64,000 bases of DNA, taken from assembly GCA_030549775.1 (NCBI GenBank), contig CM060177.1:47146244-47210243 (forward strand), given 5' to 3'. The notes beneath the pieces are model-generated. The model was not told the origin of the DNA. It made no database searches and saw only the letters and a list, made by a program, of their open reading frames with translations. The position numbers and the translations under genes are program-made. The stretch is from Tamarix chinensis (Eukaryota > Streptophyta > Magnoliopsida > Caryophyllales > Tamaricaceae). Every line of letters starts with the position of its first letter. The first letter of the stretch is position 1. Shown piece after piece: positions 23,295 through 36,744 of this stretch.

Positions 23295-23445
23295 TATGCG
23301 ATTCATGAATATCTCTAAAATTGTGGTGTTGCCACACTTTTTAAAAATTGTGATTTATTGTAAACTAGATTTTCATTATTTTCAATTTTGATCTTATAGT
23401 AAGTTTGAGCTTAATTCTCTCTAAAATATACTATTTTTGAACATT
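22415..23445. other. AT-rich intergenic sequence
   Basis: It contains a TTA run (about 22,757-22,779) and a (TA)n run (23,261-23,291). No element or gene was identified. Confidence 0.5.
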
Positions 23446-23986
23446 TGTTAAGGCGGTTAAAAGTAGAAAAATAATTAGTATTGTTTACGTGAAGACTAAT
23501 ATCAATTCTTACATCCACATCAACATATACTTTGGTTTCCTTATTGATCGCAATCTGCTCTATAGTTATACTCTTTATGACTAGGAATATGAAGTATGGT
23601 GTTTTAATAAGGAAAGATAAGCTTAGATTTAAATATTATTTTCTTGCCAGACCGTAGCTTTCCTTACTCTATTAATGCACGTGCATCTCCTCTTGCTGTA
23701 TAAATAGAGATAGTGCTTAGATAGTGAGTGTGTGTCAAAAAAAAAAAGCAAGCAAAGAGAGCTATAGATAATAAAAGCTTATATAGAAGGTGTGAGGAGA
23801 GTCAAGAAACTCTAGTTATAAGAGTGGTTCTTATATAGTGAGCTAATTGTTGTTATGAATGAAGAATCAATAAAGCACTACTTTCTTCTAAATTTTCTTA
23901 TTCGATTACATATTATAGAATTCATTACAATCTAGTTCTTAGTTTCTTCTTGTTTCATTCTCAATTTTCTTGGTTGGAATCCTACA
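23446..23986 (+). mobile_element. Candidate copia-type solo LTR with promoter and polyadenylation signals
   Basis: The segment opens TGTTAAGG and closes CCTACA. It contains a good TATA box (TATAAATAG, 23,699-23,707), a polyadenylation signal (AATAAA, 23,869-23,874) about 170 bp later and a T-rich 3' part, the usual U3-R-U5 order. A perfect 12-bp palindrome with a G-box core (ATGCACGTGCAT, 23,675-23,686) lies just upstream of the TATA box. No target duplication or internal region was found, so it could instead be an ordinary promoter. Confidence 0.45.
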
Positions 23987-24444
23987 GTTTAATGTCATTG
24001 ACTAACTTTTATATTTGTAATTAGTTCATTAATACTACTATCTTGGTAAAAAAAAATTTCTTAACTATAAGCCAAGAACCCTTATTTGGGAGAATGGTAA
24101 CCTTATTTAAAAAGTAACTTTATTAAAAATAGTATAAATTTTAAAAACTTGAGCATATTCATTATGACATTTTTTTTATTTATAAGAAACTCGTGAAATC
24201 AAGTACAAAATACTATATAGATGATGGTACCATGAAGTTATTACAATACCGAGAGATGTATAGATGTATTCAAACATATGACATTTAATACCCATACATC
24301 GAACCTTAAGTTACCTATAACTTCTAGTTATCAGTTGGTGTGACTGATTTTTTTTATATAATTTATTTACAAAATAACTTTACTATATTTTTTATCATAA
24401 AATTTTTAAAATAATAGTTGAAAAGTAATCGAAAGAGATTGAAT
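23987..24444. other. AT-rich sequence, nothing identified
   Basis: Spacer between the copia-like LTR candidate and the next solo LTR. Confidence 0.4.
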
Positions 24445-27400
24445 TGTACCCCAAACCATTCTTATACTTAGTTGTCTTTTAATGTAATTTAATATATTTT
24501 AGCTAATTTAGAATGAATTGTGTCAAAAAAAATTTCATAGTATCAAAAACCCTATTAACTTTAGCTATTAATAACTTCTCTCGAAAATTCATGATATATA
24601 TCATATACATTTTATAAGTTTGCTTCAGAAAGATAATTAAGTGATAACAAAACCTCAAATTTACTTATGGAAAAATTTTAGTCAATTTTGAAAATTCATA
24701 ATTTATGTGATTTTATATTCTAAGTCATTTTTCTCTTGTTTTAGCCGGCCCAAAAATTCTTCTTACTTATAAAAATATTCTAAATTTAAACAAAGGTTCT
24801 AGATATTTTTAAATTTGTGTGTTCCGTTTGAATTATAAAGTCCTATAAATTTTTTGCTTTACGTGACATACATTTTTGCTAATTTCTCTATTTTAATTCG
24901 TTTGAGCTCCAAATAAATTTCGAGGTCATTTTTTTATCACATTTGAATTTCTAAAATTATTATGCATCCATCTGTATCATTTTATACCATTCATTAATAG
25001 TTTTGCTCGTTTGCGAAAAAATGAGTTTTCGACAATTATCTTCGTCTATTTTACTCGTTTTCATCCATCAAGCTTTAAACCAACTTTAATACCTAGTATT
25101 TTATATATATATATTGGTTCCTAAAATTATTTCCCACATTTTCATATTTAAAAAAAATCAAAGCATTTTTGCTATATTATTTAGGCAAACACTTATTCTT
25201 AGACTTTCCTTGCATTTTAAGTTATTAAGTTGAATATAACCAACTTCCTAACTTTATACTTGAATCTTAACCAAACCTTAAGTAGATTCTAGTCTATTTT
25301 CCCTCTTTGTTAACTTTTTTAGCTAAAATTTTGATAAAAAAATAACATTATTTACATTAGCCTTGTCACCCTCTTACACTTCTAAACTCTAATCAAGTGC
25401 CTAGATTACTTTTTTCTAACCAGCATTTTCCCTCCCTTGTGCACAATAGTGTAAAACCCATCCCCTAAAATTATGTCCTTCCACCCCTGGAAACTTGCAC
25501 CTTCCTCCTTCCCCATGTAAACCAACCCACCATTTTTGCAGCCATTATTTCCCCTATCAACCAACAATTTTACTCTATCTTCCCCCTCAATTCTTCACAT
25601 CACCTATCCTAGAATAGTACCTTTAAACCCCTCAAACTCCCTCACATTTTTTCCTTTATAACACTCGCACCCATTTGTTTGGCACACCCTTTTGACCAAA
25701 ATTGTGCCTTATCCCTTCAGTGTTTTTGAGCTTTTTCCTTCCTAAGTAAATCCTCATGACTTCCCTCTCCTCCATCATTGTTGATAACTCCCTTTCCTTG
25801 TTTTTTTATATGAAATATTAAAGGCCACAAAAATAACCCCTAACCTTGTTTTTTCCCTCTTGTAGTGTTTGGGCAGCATTTTTTCTAGCTCTGTTTCTTT
25901 ATTTTTTTCTCTACCTAACACCCATGTAACCTCCATTTTCTCTTTAGTCTCAACAAGTCTTTATTTGGGGTTTCCTCCACACCTTGGTAGGTTGTTATAC
26001 CTTTCTCCCTTGCCAACAACTAGCTCTTTCTTCCACTTTTTCCTACCATCCAACAACTTTCTTCCTCAACCTTGCACTTGTTTATTTATTTTGTAACACA
26101 CCACTACCATCACAACAACTACCTTTCTCCTCTTCTTTCCTTATAAGTTGGTGGTTGTAGTTATGGAAAGGTGGGTGGTTATAATTGTTGCCACTGTTGC
26201 TCAAATCCACCACTATTTCCCCCTTTTTCTAGTTTCATTTTGTATCATTAATTCCTACCATTTTCTCTCACTTTCCTTGCTAGGTTTCATTAATATTCTA
26301 ACTTATTATTGTTTTTTTGTTGGTGGTTCAAAGGCGGTAAAATGAGAAGTGGTTAGGGGTATTATTTTACTTGCTAGAAGATTAGCATTTGAGTAAGTTT
26401 TTCTTACTCTTTTAGAGAAATTATGTGTTAATATTTTCTTAAATTTTTTAGTGTATATAAGTATGGTGTATTATGTTATAAATATATCATTTTCATAATA
26501 AGCATGTTATCTTATGTTCTAACAAGATTTTATGTTTAGGTATATGCTCTTGTATTAGTTAGCATGTTGTTATTTTATGATGTTAATATATGTGAAAATA
26601 AATGGGCAAAGGATATACTACAAATTATGCCTATATATATGTATTTATGTATGTTCGATATTATATGATTATCACTTTTATGTAACAAGTTAAATAAATG
26701 CATCATCTTGTATCTTTATGCTGTTATGAAAATAAGTAAGCTTGGGTTAATTTTAGTGAAGTATGATCTTTTAGAAATTATAATTTATCAACTACTAAAG
26801 GAATTTTTATCATTTTGGTTAACATCTGTAAGAATTGAGGTCACCATTGTGTTGATTAGGTCTTTTAAATACAATTTCATATATTGAAATTCTTAATTTG
26901 GAGTTGCACGACTTATGTTTTGATTGAAATGAGCTTTGAGATGGAATTAAGTAAATTGGAGGGTATTTTGATATTTTCACATTTTATGTTGCTTGGGGGA
27001 TTCAAACTAGTTCTAGAGTAGCAAGGGTATCAACCTAAAATAATTGAGTAAGTTAAAAAGGGCTTAAAATGAGCATATAAAACATTATGGGCAAAGTTAT
27101 TTTATATTCTTAATTTTGAGTTTGAATCTCATATTTTGCTCAATCATATTAAATATAAGATGTTTAGGTGTTATCATAAATTAGGTAAATGAATGCATTT
27201 AATTTGTGGTTAAATGTATTAAGTAAAGATTTATGGTTAATAAGTATAGTTTAATCTTTTACATTTAATATAATATTCATATGTCATGTTTAGTTTTAGG
27301 ATCCCCTTAAGGGTCATCCTAGGTGAAACCATTGAATTAAGTGGCTTGTCTTATTTATTTATTTATGTTACCCTTAGGCATTAGTTTAGCGTGCATATGA

Positions 27401-28645
27401 ATTCCTTAATTGCTTTTTTATATGGAGTTTTCTTTAATCAACCTTAGTGTAATCCTAATTTTGTGTTAAGAACACAATTATTGGAATGAATTCATGTAAG
27501 TGATAAATTGATGATAATGATCTAATTGTTCGCATTTTGTGAACCCTTTGTATTTCATATAACAAATGATAATATAATTGCCCATGTGATAAGAATTGTA
27601 AGATAAGGGGGAAATACTACGATGATAAGACAAGTGATATAGTGATATGTGTTAAGTAATGATTAATGAATGAATAAGACATTTATAATTAAAGTAGAAG
27701 ATTGCATGAGTCATGATTGAACTTAATCTCTATTCCACAAGGTATAATAGTGTTAAGAAGCTTTATACCCTCAAAGACACATTATGATGCCATTATTTCT
27801 GCCTTGGTTCCGCGAAACTATGGTGATCATAATTTACTATATACTTTTTTTTTGTTCTAGTGACTTATCGAGGGGTATGTATACTTAATGATTAGAGGTC
27901 GGTTAGTGACTCATGTGTGTTGTTTAGATGCGATGTTTTTATGTTATTCTCTGTTCCACTAGATATAATAATGTCCAAGGTGTATTATGCCTTGGGAAGG
28001 TATTTTATGCTATTATCATCTCTTTAGTACTCAATGCAATTTAGATTGTAACATTATGATCACTAAGTAAAAGATAATAACCTATTTATGTAGTTATGCT
28101 CTATTACATGTCTATGTTTCTAATCCTTAAGTGATATCATGTGCTTAATAACACGGTCAATGTGCAACATGCTATGTCGTTTGAGTATCTATGCTTATTG
28201 GTACGTCGCACACCAATGCCATTTGTGGTGTTGTATCTATCCTGTTGATTTTGGGAAAGCATATTGTAATGTTTTGTGGGTTATTCATTATCTTTTCTCT
28301 TTGCTTGTTTCCTTACCACTGAAGTGGTCAATGGGTACGATTGTACAGTTTTATTCAGTTATTTCCTTGTTACTTAGTTTGGAGCTTCACTTTCTGTATC
28401 TTTTTCCAATGCATTCTATTTAATCTCCTCATATCCTCTTTTTATAATATTATATTGTCAAGTTAAGTGATTCTTGTATTTAATTTTTTTTATGAATTAC
28501 TTTAGCCTTACATTTAACATGGATTGGGTATATAGAATACATTTTCTATATTAAATTTGTCATAACACCCCTGTATTTTTTATTTTAACTTCTTTAGATC
28601 TTTTTAAAGCAAACGTTTTCAGCTGTGAAATTTTAGGGTTTCACA
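24445..28645 (+). mobile_element. Second, more decayed Tekay-like solo LTR (4.2 kb)
   Basis: It begins TGTACCCCAAACC and ends CAGCTGTGAAATTTTAGGGT-TTCACA. This parallels the TGTAATACCCC start and the CAACTGTAAAATTTGGGGTGTTACA-type end of the LTR at 4911-9091. Its length (4201 bp) is almost the same, and it has the same internal order: a pyrimidine-rich tract (25,400-26,120), then degenerate copies of the TATAATA palindrome motif (27,735-27,752 and 27,956-27,973). The 5-bp flanks (TGAAT, ATATA) do not match, so the edges are less secure. Confidence 0.65.
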
Positions 28646-31600
28646 ATATATATTTCTCTTATCTCTTTTATTAGGAGTATACAATAATTGGTCATGTTTC
28701 AAATAAAATTTCTGCTAGGGTATATTGGAATTCTTGACATTGTTTATTTGAATTTATCATTTTTTAATCTGTGTGTCTAAATTAAAGATGGCATATATTG
28801 TAAAACATGTAGAGTATTTTTTTATACTTACAACCAAAGCTTTAATTTTTTTTCCTAATTTTTAGGTGTTTAGCTAGCTTATGACATGATTTTACCAAAC
28901 ATAACCTATAAAATTTAACCACAATTTTGGTGAACAAAGCACCTAATGCAGTAATCAGCTAGTCCGAACAATAAACTACTAAATTGATCAAGCCACTAGT
29001 ACAGTTTCATATACTGGTTCTCTAAATTTTAGAATAAGTGAAAACCTATCTAACCAGTAAAAACTAGTGAAAGTGTCAAAAATTGGCCAAAAAATGGTTA
29101 AGGACTAGTTAGATTTGTATATAATTTATTTATTTATTTACATATTTTAATTTTTTAATTTAATATATATCATCAATCTAAGTAGTTCAAACCTTTGATG
29201 TGACTACTAAACTAGTAATGATACTCGTTTGATGATCGATTTGGTTTTTAAAACTATTAAGAAGAATTTAAGTATATGTTTGGGTAAACATTTTAGGTTC
29301 AAACATCGATTTTTCAATCTCAACATTTTATAATATATACTATTTTTACTAAATTTATTTTCTAAAAAGAGTAAAACAAATGATAATAAAAGTCAATAGC
29401 TAACAATTACCACTTCCTCAACACATGCACAAGATAAAATAAAATAATATACTTTTTTCTCAACATTAGATGCACTTCTTTTCACTTTAATTTTAGTCAT
29501 TTTATTGAGTTATATATTCTTTTACAAGTTCTAATCCTTATTTGTATTATTACATCAGTGATTAAATAAACAAAATAAAGGTTGAGTGGGAAAATAGATT
29601 TAGATCTTACTTCAATGGACTAATATTGCATTGTTAACAATGACTGTTGCATTATAATGTTGGAGGCCATTTCAGTAGTAAGAGAGTGTAAATAGTTTCA
29701 CTCTTCTATGTTTTCATAGGGGAAAAAATTATAAAATACAGTTTCATGGAAATTTAGTTTAGGAGGAAAAGATAAAAAGTAATGCATGCAATTGTGCATA
29801 GAGGAGATATTAGCACATAGTATTTTAGATAAATTGATAAAGTTGTGGACCACGGATTGGAATTTTGTGATATCCATGTATGAAATAGTATTCTTAAGCA
29901 ATATCAATGATAACAGTACATTGCTTATAAGTATAGAGATTTATATAAGTTTACAACATTACTTATCGAGTTTTCATATTTTGAAAGCAATAAACAATAA
30001 TGCCATTAGTAATACAATTAAATACATCTCTCTCTTTGTGTTTGTGTGTATGCACGCGCGCGTATATAGTTGTTAGGTATGTGCTCATTGTATTTAAGTT
30101 ATTTTGAAAGTATTATCACATCTTGATTGAGAAATTAAATAAATTATTTAATTACCAAATAAATTTTCCAAAACTTAATGGGTAATTTAATTTTATAACA
30201 AACTAGTTCAACATTTAACTAAGAAATTAAATAAATTAATCTATTAACAAACTAATTGGCATATTAGGGTTTGATAAATGAATTAGTAAATTATGGATTC
30301 TATAAACTTGGAGATTTAATCAATTAAAAATAATTAGGAATAAATGAATTGACTACTTCAAATTTATCACTACTAAATTAATTAACTAAAGCATAGATGA
30401 AATCTAATACGAGGAAGGAATAGGGAGTCAAATTGACTTAACAACTCACAAGAAGCAACAAAGCAACATTAGTGGTGAAGGCAACTGACATCGATGTGGG
30501 TTATGTGTGGGCGTAGTTGGGTAGTAGCGCTGGCATTAGAATGATGGTCCTAGCTAGTGAAGGAGTCGAAGAGAGCTATGGAGTTCTGTTGTGTAGAGGT
30601 GAGGAGTGGAAAGGATGACAGACGAAGACGAGGCATTATTAGGAGTTAGCATTGACATAATAAATGAGAGGAAATTAGAAAAACTAACAATTTAATGAGC
30701 AAAATGACATCATTTGATAATAATATAAGTTGATTAAATAAGTACATAGACAAGGATTCAAACATTGGTCCTTTAGGGCATTAGAATAGGGGAATTGGAG
30801 ACCCAACCGCTACACCAAGTTAAGTTTTTGTGATAATGTCCCTAGCACATAATATATATCCAATGCCTAAAACACAAATATAAATATTATTCCTCTACTA
30901 GATCTCTATGGTGTCCCAGAAATCCATGTTAAACCCTTGGCTCTTCCCTTAAGCACCAATTTAAAAATATTAGTGCTAATTTGTGTTTTTGGGAACATAA
31001 AGGCTAGAATTAACAAGTTGTTTCAATTTCATAATTAGTGAAGTGTATAAATCTAATATGCAGGATTTTTTTGGATTAATTCCTATGTTTCACTATTTTG
31101 ATTTCAACTATAATATACAACTTTTCTAACACCTTGTTTGATATTAAAATTATGAAGAATTAGTGTAAGTCAAAGTTCACTACATCCTTTGATTGATTCT
31201 CAACCTCCATTATGTTTTTAAATTATTTTGTATCATAATTCTCAATCCTTCTTACAATTTTAGTCTCATAAGACATTCAAGCCACTTTGACCGTCAAACT
31301 AATTCTTAATAATTCTATCTTATTCATTTTTGGACTCCTTATCTTTTTTAAAGCCTCTTAAAGTAGCACCCTAGATTTTGAAAATTTTGACTCTTCTAAG
31401 GTTCTTATAATTTCAAATTAAAATTATTATTTTCATAACTTTTGTTACATCCCTTAATGTTTTAAAAACCCTAGTCATATTTTAGAAATATTTCATTCTC
31501 ATATCTTGAACTTACTTATAATTTTGAGTCACTATATACTATCTAACCTCTTCTAAATAACTATAAGCTATTCATGTCTGAATTCCATGTCTTTTTCTTA

Positions 31601-31974
31601 GACTCTTAGTCATGTTCAAAATGATAAATAGATACTAGAACAAAAAATTACATCCCCATATTGTTTCACGAGTATTCATATTTTGAGCTCTGAATTAGCT
31701 TCTTATTTATCATAAAATTATGAAACATTAGGGATCATAATACTTTTATGTTTTGGATTCAAAATTAATTTAAAAATATTTTACCATTATCTTTATTATT
31801 ATTGATATAGGAGCATCCACATTTGAAGGTTATAATCTAACCATTAATTTTCCTAAGTTTGAAAACCAAAAAAAACCCTTCTTACTTGTATAAATTAATT
31901 ATCTATCAAACCCTATCCATGGAAGCCATGCAAAAACCCCTTTTCTCCTTTGCCTTTGAAAAATCGAGAAACAA
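28646..31974. other. AT-rich intergenic sequence, nothing identified
   Basis: No recognisable gene. A 26-base strictly alternating pyrimidine-purine tract with a CGCGCGCG core lies at 30,043-30,068. A less AT-rich patch at about 30,470-30,650 has no readable protein. The open frames near 29,700-30,080 are short and without family resemblance. Confidence 0.5.
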
Positions 31975-34589
31975 TCCACCCCACCCCAAAATTTACTACT
32001 GAAAATTTTCATTTTAAATGGAAATGTATCATCAAATTGTTGGGTGTTACTGCCATAGTTTACATAAGTCTGGCTTATCATACCATCCTTACATCAATAA
32101 CAAGATAAAGAAATTAGGAAGTAAAACATGATAAACAGGAAATGAGGAAACTTCAATAAACATTATATAAGAGTTTGGAGTTCACTCCGAGTACAATAAT
32201 CTAAAATAAAAAATGATACCATAGATCTAAGAGTCCAAAAAGGTATAACATGACTCTACGCCCAAAACCCTGGTACAAAAATAACTCTTCCACATATAAT
32301 GCATCAAAGGCTACAAACTCTTCTACTAGGTCATCATCAACCCGCACAAAGACATCTGGATCATCTACTCATGGGAATGAACATCACCCATGAAACGGAT
32401 GATTAGTATGCTATGTACTAAGTAAGGTAATAGTACAGTTGAAGTAGGATTACACATAATACATAATTTCACATCAGAGAGTAAGCATTATTGTGTTAAT
32501 ATAAAATAGTGCCAGGTAAAAATTGATTTTGAGTCTCACTATATAGGTATATCACATTCTAATATTTTATTTACATTAAATTTAGGGACCCCACTATTCT
32601 TAAACTGGTGGAATGGTCTACAACACCTCTTAGGGATAACACACTTTAGCCATTATTATTGTTTGGTGGAACAGACCCAACACTCTTAGAGAAAAAATGC
32701 TCATGAGCCACTATTCTTAAACTAGTGGAACAATTTGAAGCACCTCTCAATAACAACACACCCAAACCACTATTATTATCTGATGGAACAAACTCAACAC
32801 CTTGATCCTAACTCATGTAGTCTTTCACATTACATGATTAGTATCTTATTTAGTATTGACTGTATATTCAGGATTATCACATGGAACACATATAGGTATG
32901 TAAGACACATAATTGAATAACATGATCACAACCACATAAGTATCCTCAAATAACCATCATACACTTAGGGTAGTTAAAATGTTCATATTCTCCCAAAGCC
33001 TTATAAATTCCAATACTAAGACATACAAATCTCCAATAATAATTTGAGATACATATACTCAATTATATACATAGATGTGTATCCAACATTATACCCAAAA
33101 TCATACTTCCATCATTTCATTACTCTCAAGATATCATATTATAGAATAACATTATTCATATACCATGTCCAACATATAAGAACATACACAAACACACAAA
33201 CTCCTAGCTACGATATGTATCTTTCCCAACAAGGATACTAGAATCTAAGCACATAAATCCTAAACCACCTCCTCTGAGATAATTGGAATATCACATATGA
33301 AAAAAAAGATAATACATAATAAGGATCAAATATTATAATAAAGGGAAAAGTTAAGGTAGAGGAGGGTAAAAATGGAAATAACTAGAGTCAAAAGGAAGCT
33401 GTGTGGAAGTGTGATGGAAGGTATGGTGGTGCTATAATGGTGTTTTGGTGATGTTTGTGTGTGCTTAAAGAGAAGAATAACCAAGAAAAAAGAGCAACAT
33501 AAGCATGCAACATAAAACACATGCATAGGTTGAGAGTTGGGAAGGTGCACGGGCAGGTTGTGTGAAGGAAGCACGAGCGTGCAACATGCAATGCACACAT
33601 AGGTAAGAAAGAAAAAGGGAAATGCACAAGCGTGCATAAGACCATGCGTGGCCTATGTAAGCATGAAAGGGCAAGCTGTGAAAGGGAAGCATAGGTATGT
33701 AATAAGAGAAAAGGATGGTGCACAAATGTACGAGAGATTGTGTAGGGGCACAACTAAGGCATGCATGATCTACATGGCCATGTGCCTCACAAAAACTCAA
33801 ACGCATGTGAGGAAAGAAGAGGAGAAAGCTACAACGATGGGTGGTGATGGTTAGTGATAATGATGGGGATTAATGGGGTGGTTGAGGTGGTTGTTTTACC
33901 AATCAAGGGTTATCCTTGGTGGTTGGTGGTGGTGTGTGGTGGATGGTGATGGTTGTGGTGCTCGGGTGATGGAATAGAGCAATAAAAGGAAGAAGTGGGG
34001 AGAATGGAGGTGGTTGCACATTAAATGAAGTAGAGAGAGATTAGAGTTGTATATATATAAGTTTATGGTGGCGTGAAAGAGGAAGAATCGCAAGGGTGAT
34101 GATGGTTAATGGCGATTAGCATGGTAGAGGCACGAAGGAGTGGCAACTAGTTATGGTTGCTGGTGTCATGATGCACGAGGATGGCAAGGAAAAATTCAAC
34201 AGAGATAAGGTGAGATGATGGTTGAGCTGAGAGTTTTGTGTTATAGAGGTGAAGGATTTCTCATGCAAGACAAGAGAAGGATAGAAAAAAATGGTGCAAG
34301 GAGGATGGGAAAGGAAAAGGGAGAAATAAAAGAAAAAGGGAAAAAAGGGGTTAAGGTTAGGATTATATTATATTTTGATTAGCTAAAATATGTAAGATTA
34401 ATGATATAAATCACTCAAGATTAAGGTTAGGTTAAGAAATATAAATTACCCAGGTCAAATATCAGGATTAAGTTCAGATCTTGAGATAAAGAATTAGGGT
34501 AAAGCTAGAATAAAATTTCTCGAGATTAGAGCTAGATTAAAGTATTAATTATACGGGATTAGGTTTAGCTAAAAATTTAGGGTATTACA
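31975..34589 (-). repeat. T1 3' LTR
   Basis: It matches the LTR at 43,912-46,635 along its length, for example GGAAATGTATCATCAAAT against GGAAGTGTATCATCAAAT near the left edge and TATACGGGATTAGGTTTAGC near the right edge. It ends on the plus strand as GGGTATTACA. It holds reverse-complement copies of the palindromic motif at 32,591-32,611, about 32,650-32,669, 32,708-32,728 and 32,767-32,786. Confidence 0.8.
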
Positions 34590-34610
34590 ACACTACCCCC
34601 TTAAAAGAGA
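34590..34610 (-). other. T1 polypurine tract
   Basis: Directly inside the 3' LTR the minus strand reads CTCTTTTAAGGGGGTAGTGT just before TGTAATACCC, the usual purine-rich plus-strand priming site of Tekay-type elements. The upstream GAGGACGAAG is also typical of this lineage. Confidence 0.75.
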
Positions 34611-34699
34611 CTTCGTCCTCAAAGTCAACAAGTTAAAGTTAAGGAAGAAGAGGAGAAGGGATGTAAGGAAAGTAATCTCTATGGTTATTTCTAAGATTC

Positions 34700-35960
34700 A
34701 ATACTACGCTACTAGGTACTACCCCTTAAAATAGAGAGAAACCCAAAACCTAGCACACTTGTTCTAAAAAGTTCAGGATGTGATCCTTCTTGGTCACCTA
34801 GATTGCTTCTTCTACTCCTTAGTAGCTCTAATGAATCTTCATGAGTGGTACTAAGCTTATACACGTTCATTATAACTTGGTGTCAACAATCTACAAAGGT
34901 CTCTCCTCATAGGACAAATAATCATTGAGCTCAATCTCATCTGGTATAGTCACAAAGGATAGATCTACAACATAATTCTTCAGTTGAGAAATGTGGAAGA
35001 TGTTATGACCTGGAGCTAACTCCAATAGAAGTTCTAGTCAGTATATAATCTCACCAACCTTATCAAGAATATTATATGGAATAATATATCTCGAACTTAG
35101 ATTATCTATCAGACTAAATCTCAAGACCCCTTTAGTAGGTGAAACCCTCAACGAAACTCTATCCCTTGGTTCAAATCCATCACTATGACATATCTAATTT
35201 GCGCAGCTCTTCTAGCGACTCTACGCTACTCTCATCCTATCTTAGAGTAACCAAACCAACTAAGTTGTCTCCTCAATCATCTCTGGCCCAAGTACAATAG
35301 TCTCACTGATGTCGCTCCAATACAAGGGTGCCCGACACTTGCATCCATATAACGCCTCAAATGGTGTCATCCCTATGCTAGTGTGATACATATAGCTGTA
35401 CACAAACTCAACCAAGGGTAGATAATCTTTCCAACTGTCTCAGAAGTCTAACATGCAAGCTCGTAGCATATCCTCGAGTGTCTATATCATCCTCTTAGTC
35501 CACCCATCTATAGTTGGATGCAACGTTGTACTTATCCTCAATCTTGTGCCCATAGCCTCTTGCAACTTTCCTTAGAAGCATGAAAGAAATCTTGAATCCT
35601 AATAAGAGACTATGTCAGTAGGTGTACCATGCCTACTCACTACAAACCTCATATATGTATCGACCAACTAGTCTATACTCCGAGTCAATTTCGTTGGCAC
35701 ATATAATACTGATTTAGTCAACCTGTCAACAATAACCTAGATTATGTCACACCCACTGTGAGTCCTTGGTAGACCACTCACAAAATCCATAGAGATGGAG
35801 TCCCACTTCCACCTTAGAACGTCTAAAAGTTGGACCAACTTTGTAGGTCTCTAGTACTCAATCTTGACCTACTGCTATGTTAAACTCCTTGACGTGAACT
35901 CCGCTACTTCTTGCTTTATGTGAGGTCACTGATAGATCCTTTTGATATCTTTGTACAACT
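34700..35960 (-). pseudogene. T1 integrase and chromodomain remnant
   Basis: The minus strand, through several stops, reads an integrase core. It contains [25 protein letters not shown] (first catalytic Asp region), FVVSRHGTPTDIVSY, SIGMTPFEALYGCKCRAPLYW and the C-terminal SPTKGVLRFSLIDNLSSRYI. The sequence then continues through YEERPLQIVDTK-like residues toward a degenerate chromodomain tail near 34,780-34,870 (HPELF). The SRFLS stretch replaces the usual DRDxRF second Asp motif. Order and phrases are those of a chromovirus integrase; the protein is broken. Confidence 0.75.
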
Positions 35961-36048
35961 TATCCTCTTGTGGGTGGAAAAAATATGGATTATGGTGACC
36001 CTCCTCTAAAATTCGGTGCTTTAGATCAATACAACTTTGAGGTACACA

Positions 36049-36297
36049 CTAACGACCTCTATGGTGAATGCTACTATCCTCATGAATTTGAAAACCCTCA
36101 GCTAGTTCGTCCTGTAGCTTTTGCTGAATCCTCTCAAGCTTAACATTCCTAGGTTGTACTGCTAGGATCTCATAAAAAACTATCAGTCTAATATTCAATG
36201 CACACATTTGGACCTCTAGGTCACCATGTTGGATAATCTCTATCCTCATCTCACCAAGCTCTTCCAACAACTGACTAGAAACCACAATAGAACTCAA
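36049..36297 (-). pseudogene. T1 RNase H-integrase linker remnant
   Basis: An 82-codon open frame contains ELGEMRIEI, VQPRNVKLERIQQKLQDELAEGFQIHED. This is the linker that precedes the zinc-binding part of integrase in Tekay-like polyproteins. It is open by chance between stops and is not a separate gene. Confidence 0.65.
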
Positions 36298-36495
36298 ATA
36301 GTGTTATGTCTTCCAACTCAAGGCATCTATAACAATGTTAGCCTTACCATCGTGGTAGTTAAAATTTATATCATAGTCCTCCACCAACTTTAGCCATCTC
36401 CTCTACCTCATATTCAACTCCTTATGAGTGACTATATACTTGAGACTCTTATATTTGGTGAAAAATTTACATTGTGTCCCATACAGATAGTTCCT

Positions 36496-36702
36496 CTAAA
36501 TCTTAAGTGCAAAGACAATTGCTACCAACTCTAAGTCATGCATCGGGTAGTTCTGCTCATGCTGCATCAATTGGAGAGAAGCGTAAGCCACTACCTTAAT
36601 AAGCTGCATCAATACACAACCTAGTCCATGCTTTGATGCGTCACTGTATACCTCATACCCATTTGATCCTAATGGTAGAGTCAAAACTGGCGCCATAGTC
36701 AA
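36496..36702 (-). pseudogene. T1 RNase H remnant
   Basis: It reads [25 protein letters not shown], then [28 protein letters not shown]. The catalytic Asp in SDAS and the [13 protein letters not shown] motif are preserved. The frame is closed by stops on both sides. Confidence 0.8.
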
Positions 36703-36744
36703 ATGCTACTTAAACTCCTAAAATGCCCCGTCATATGTGTCATC

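Noticed and set aside
30740..30835. Text resembling a tRNA-like or gene-end phrase (GGAGACCCAACCGCTACACC)
   Set aside because: No cloverleaf with the required conserved bases could be drawn, and no LTR boundary was found next to it.
33326..33854. Several overlapping frames on both strands, Cys/His/Leu-rich
   Set aside because: They lie inside the T1 3' LTR, in a CATGCA/TGTG-rich segment also present in the 5' LTR; no protein similarity.
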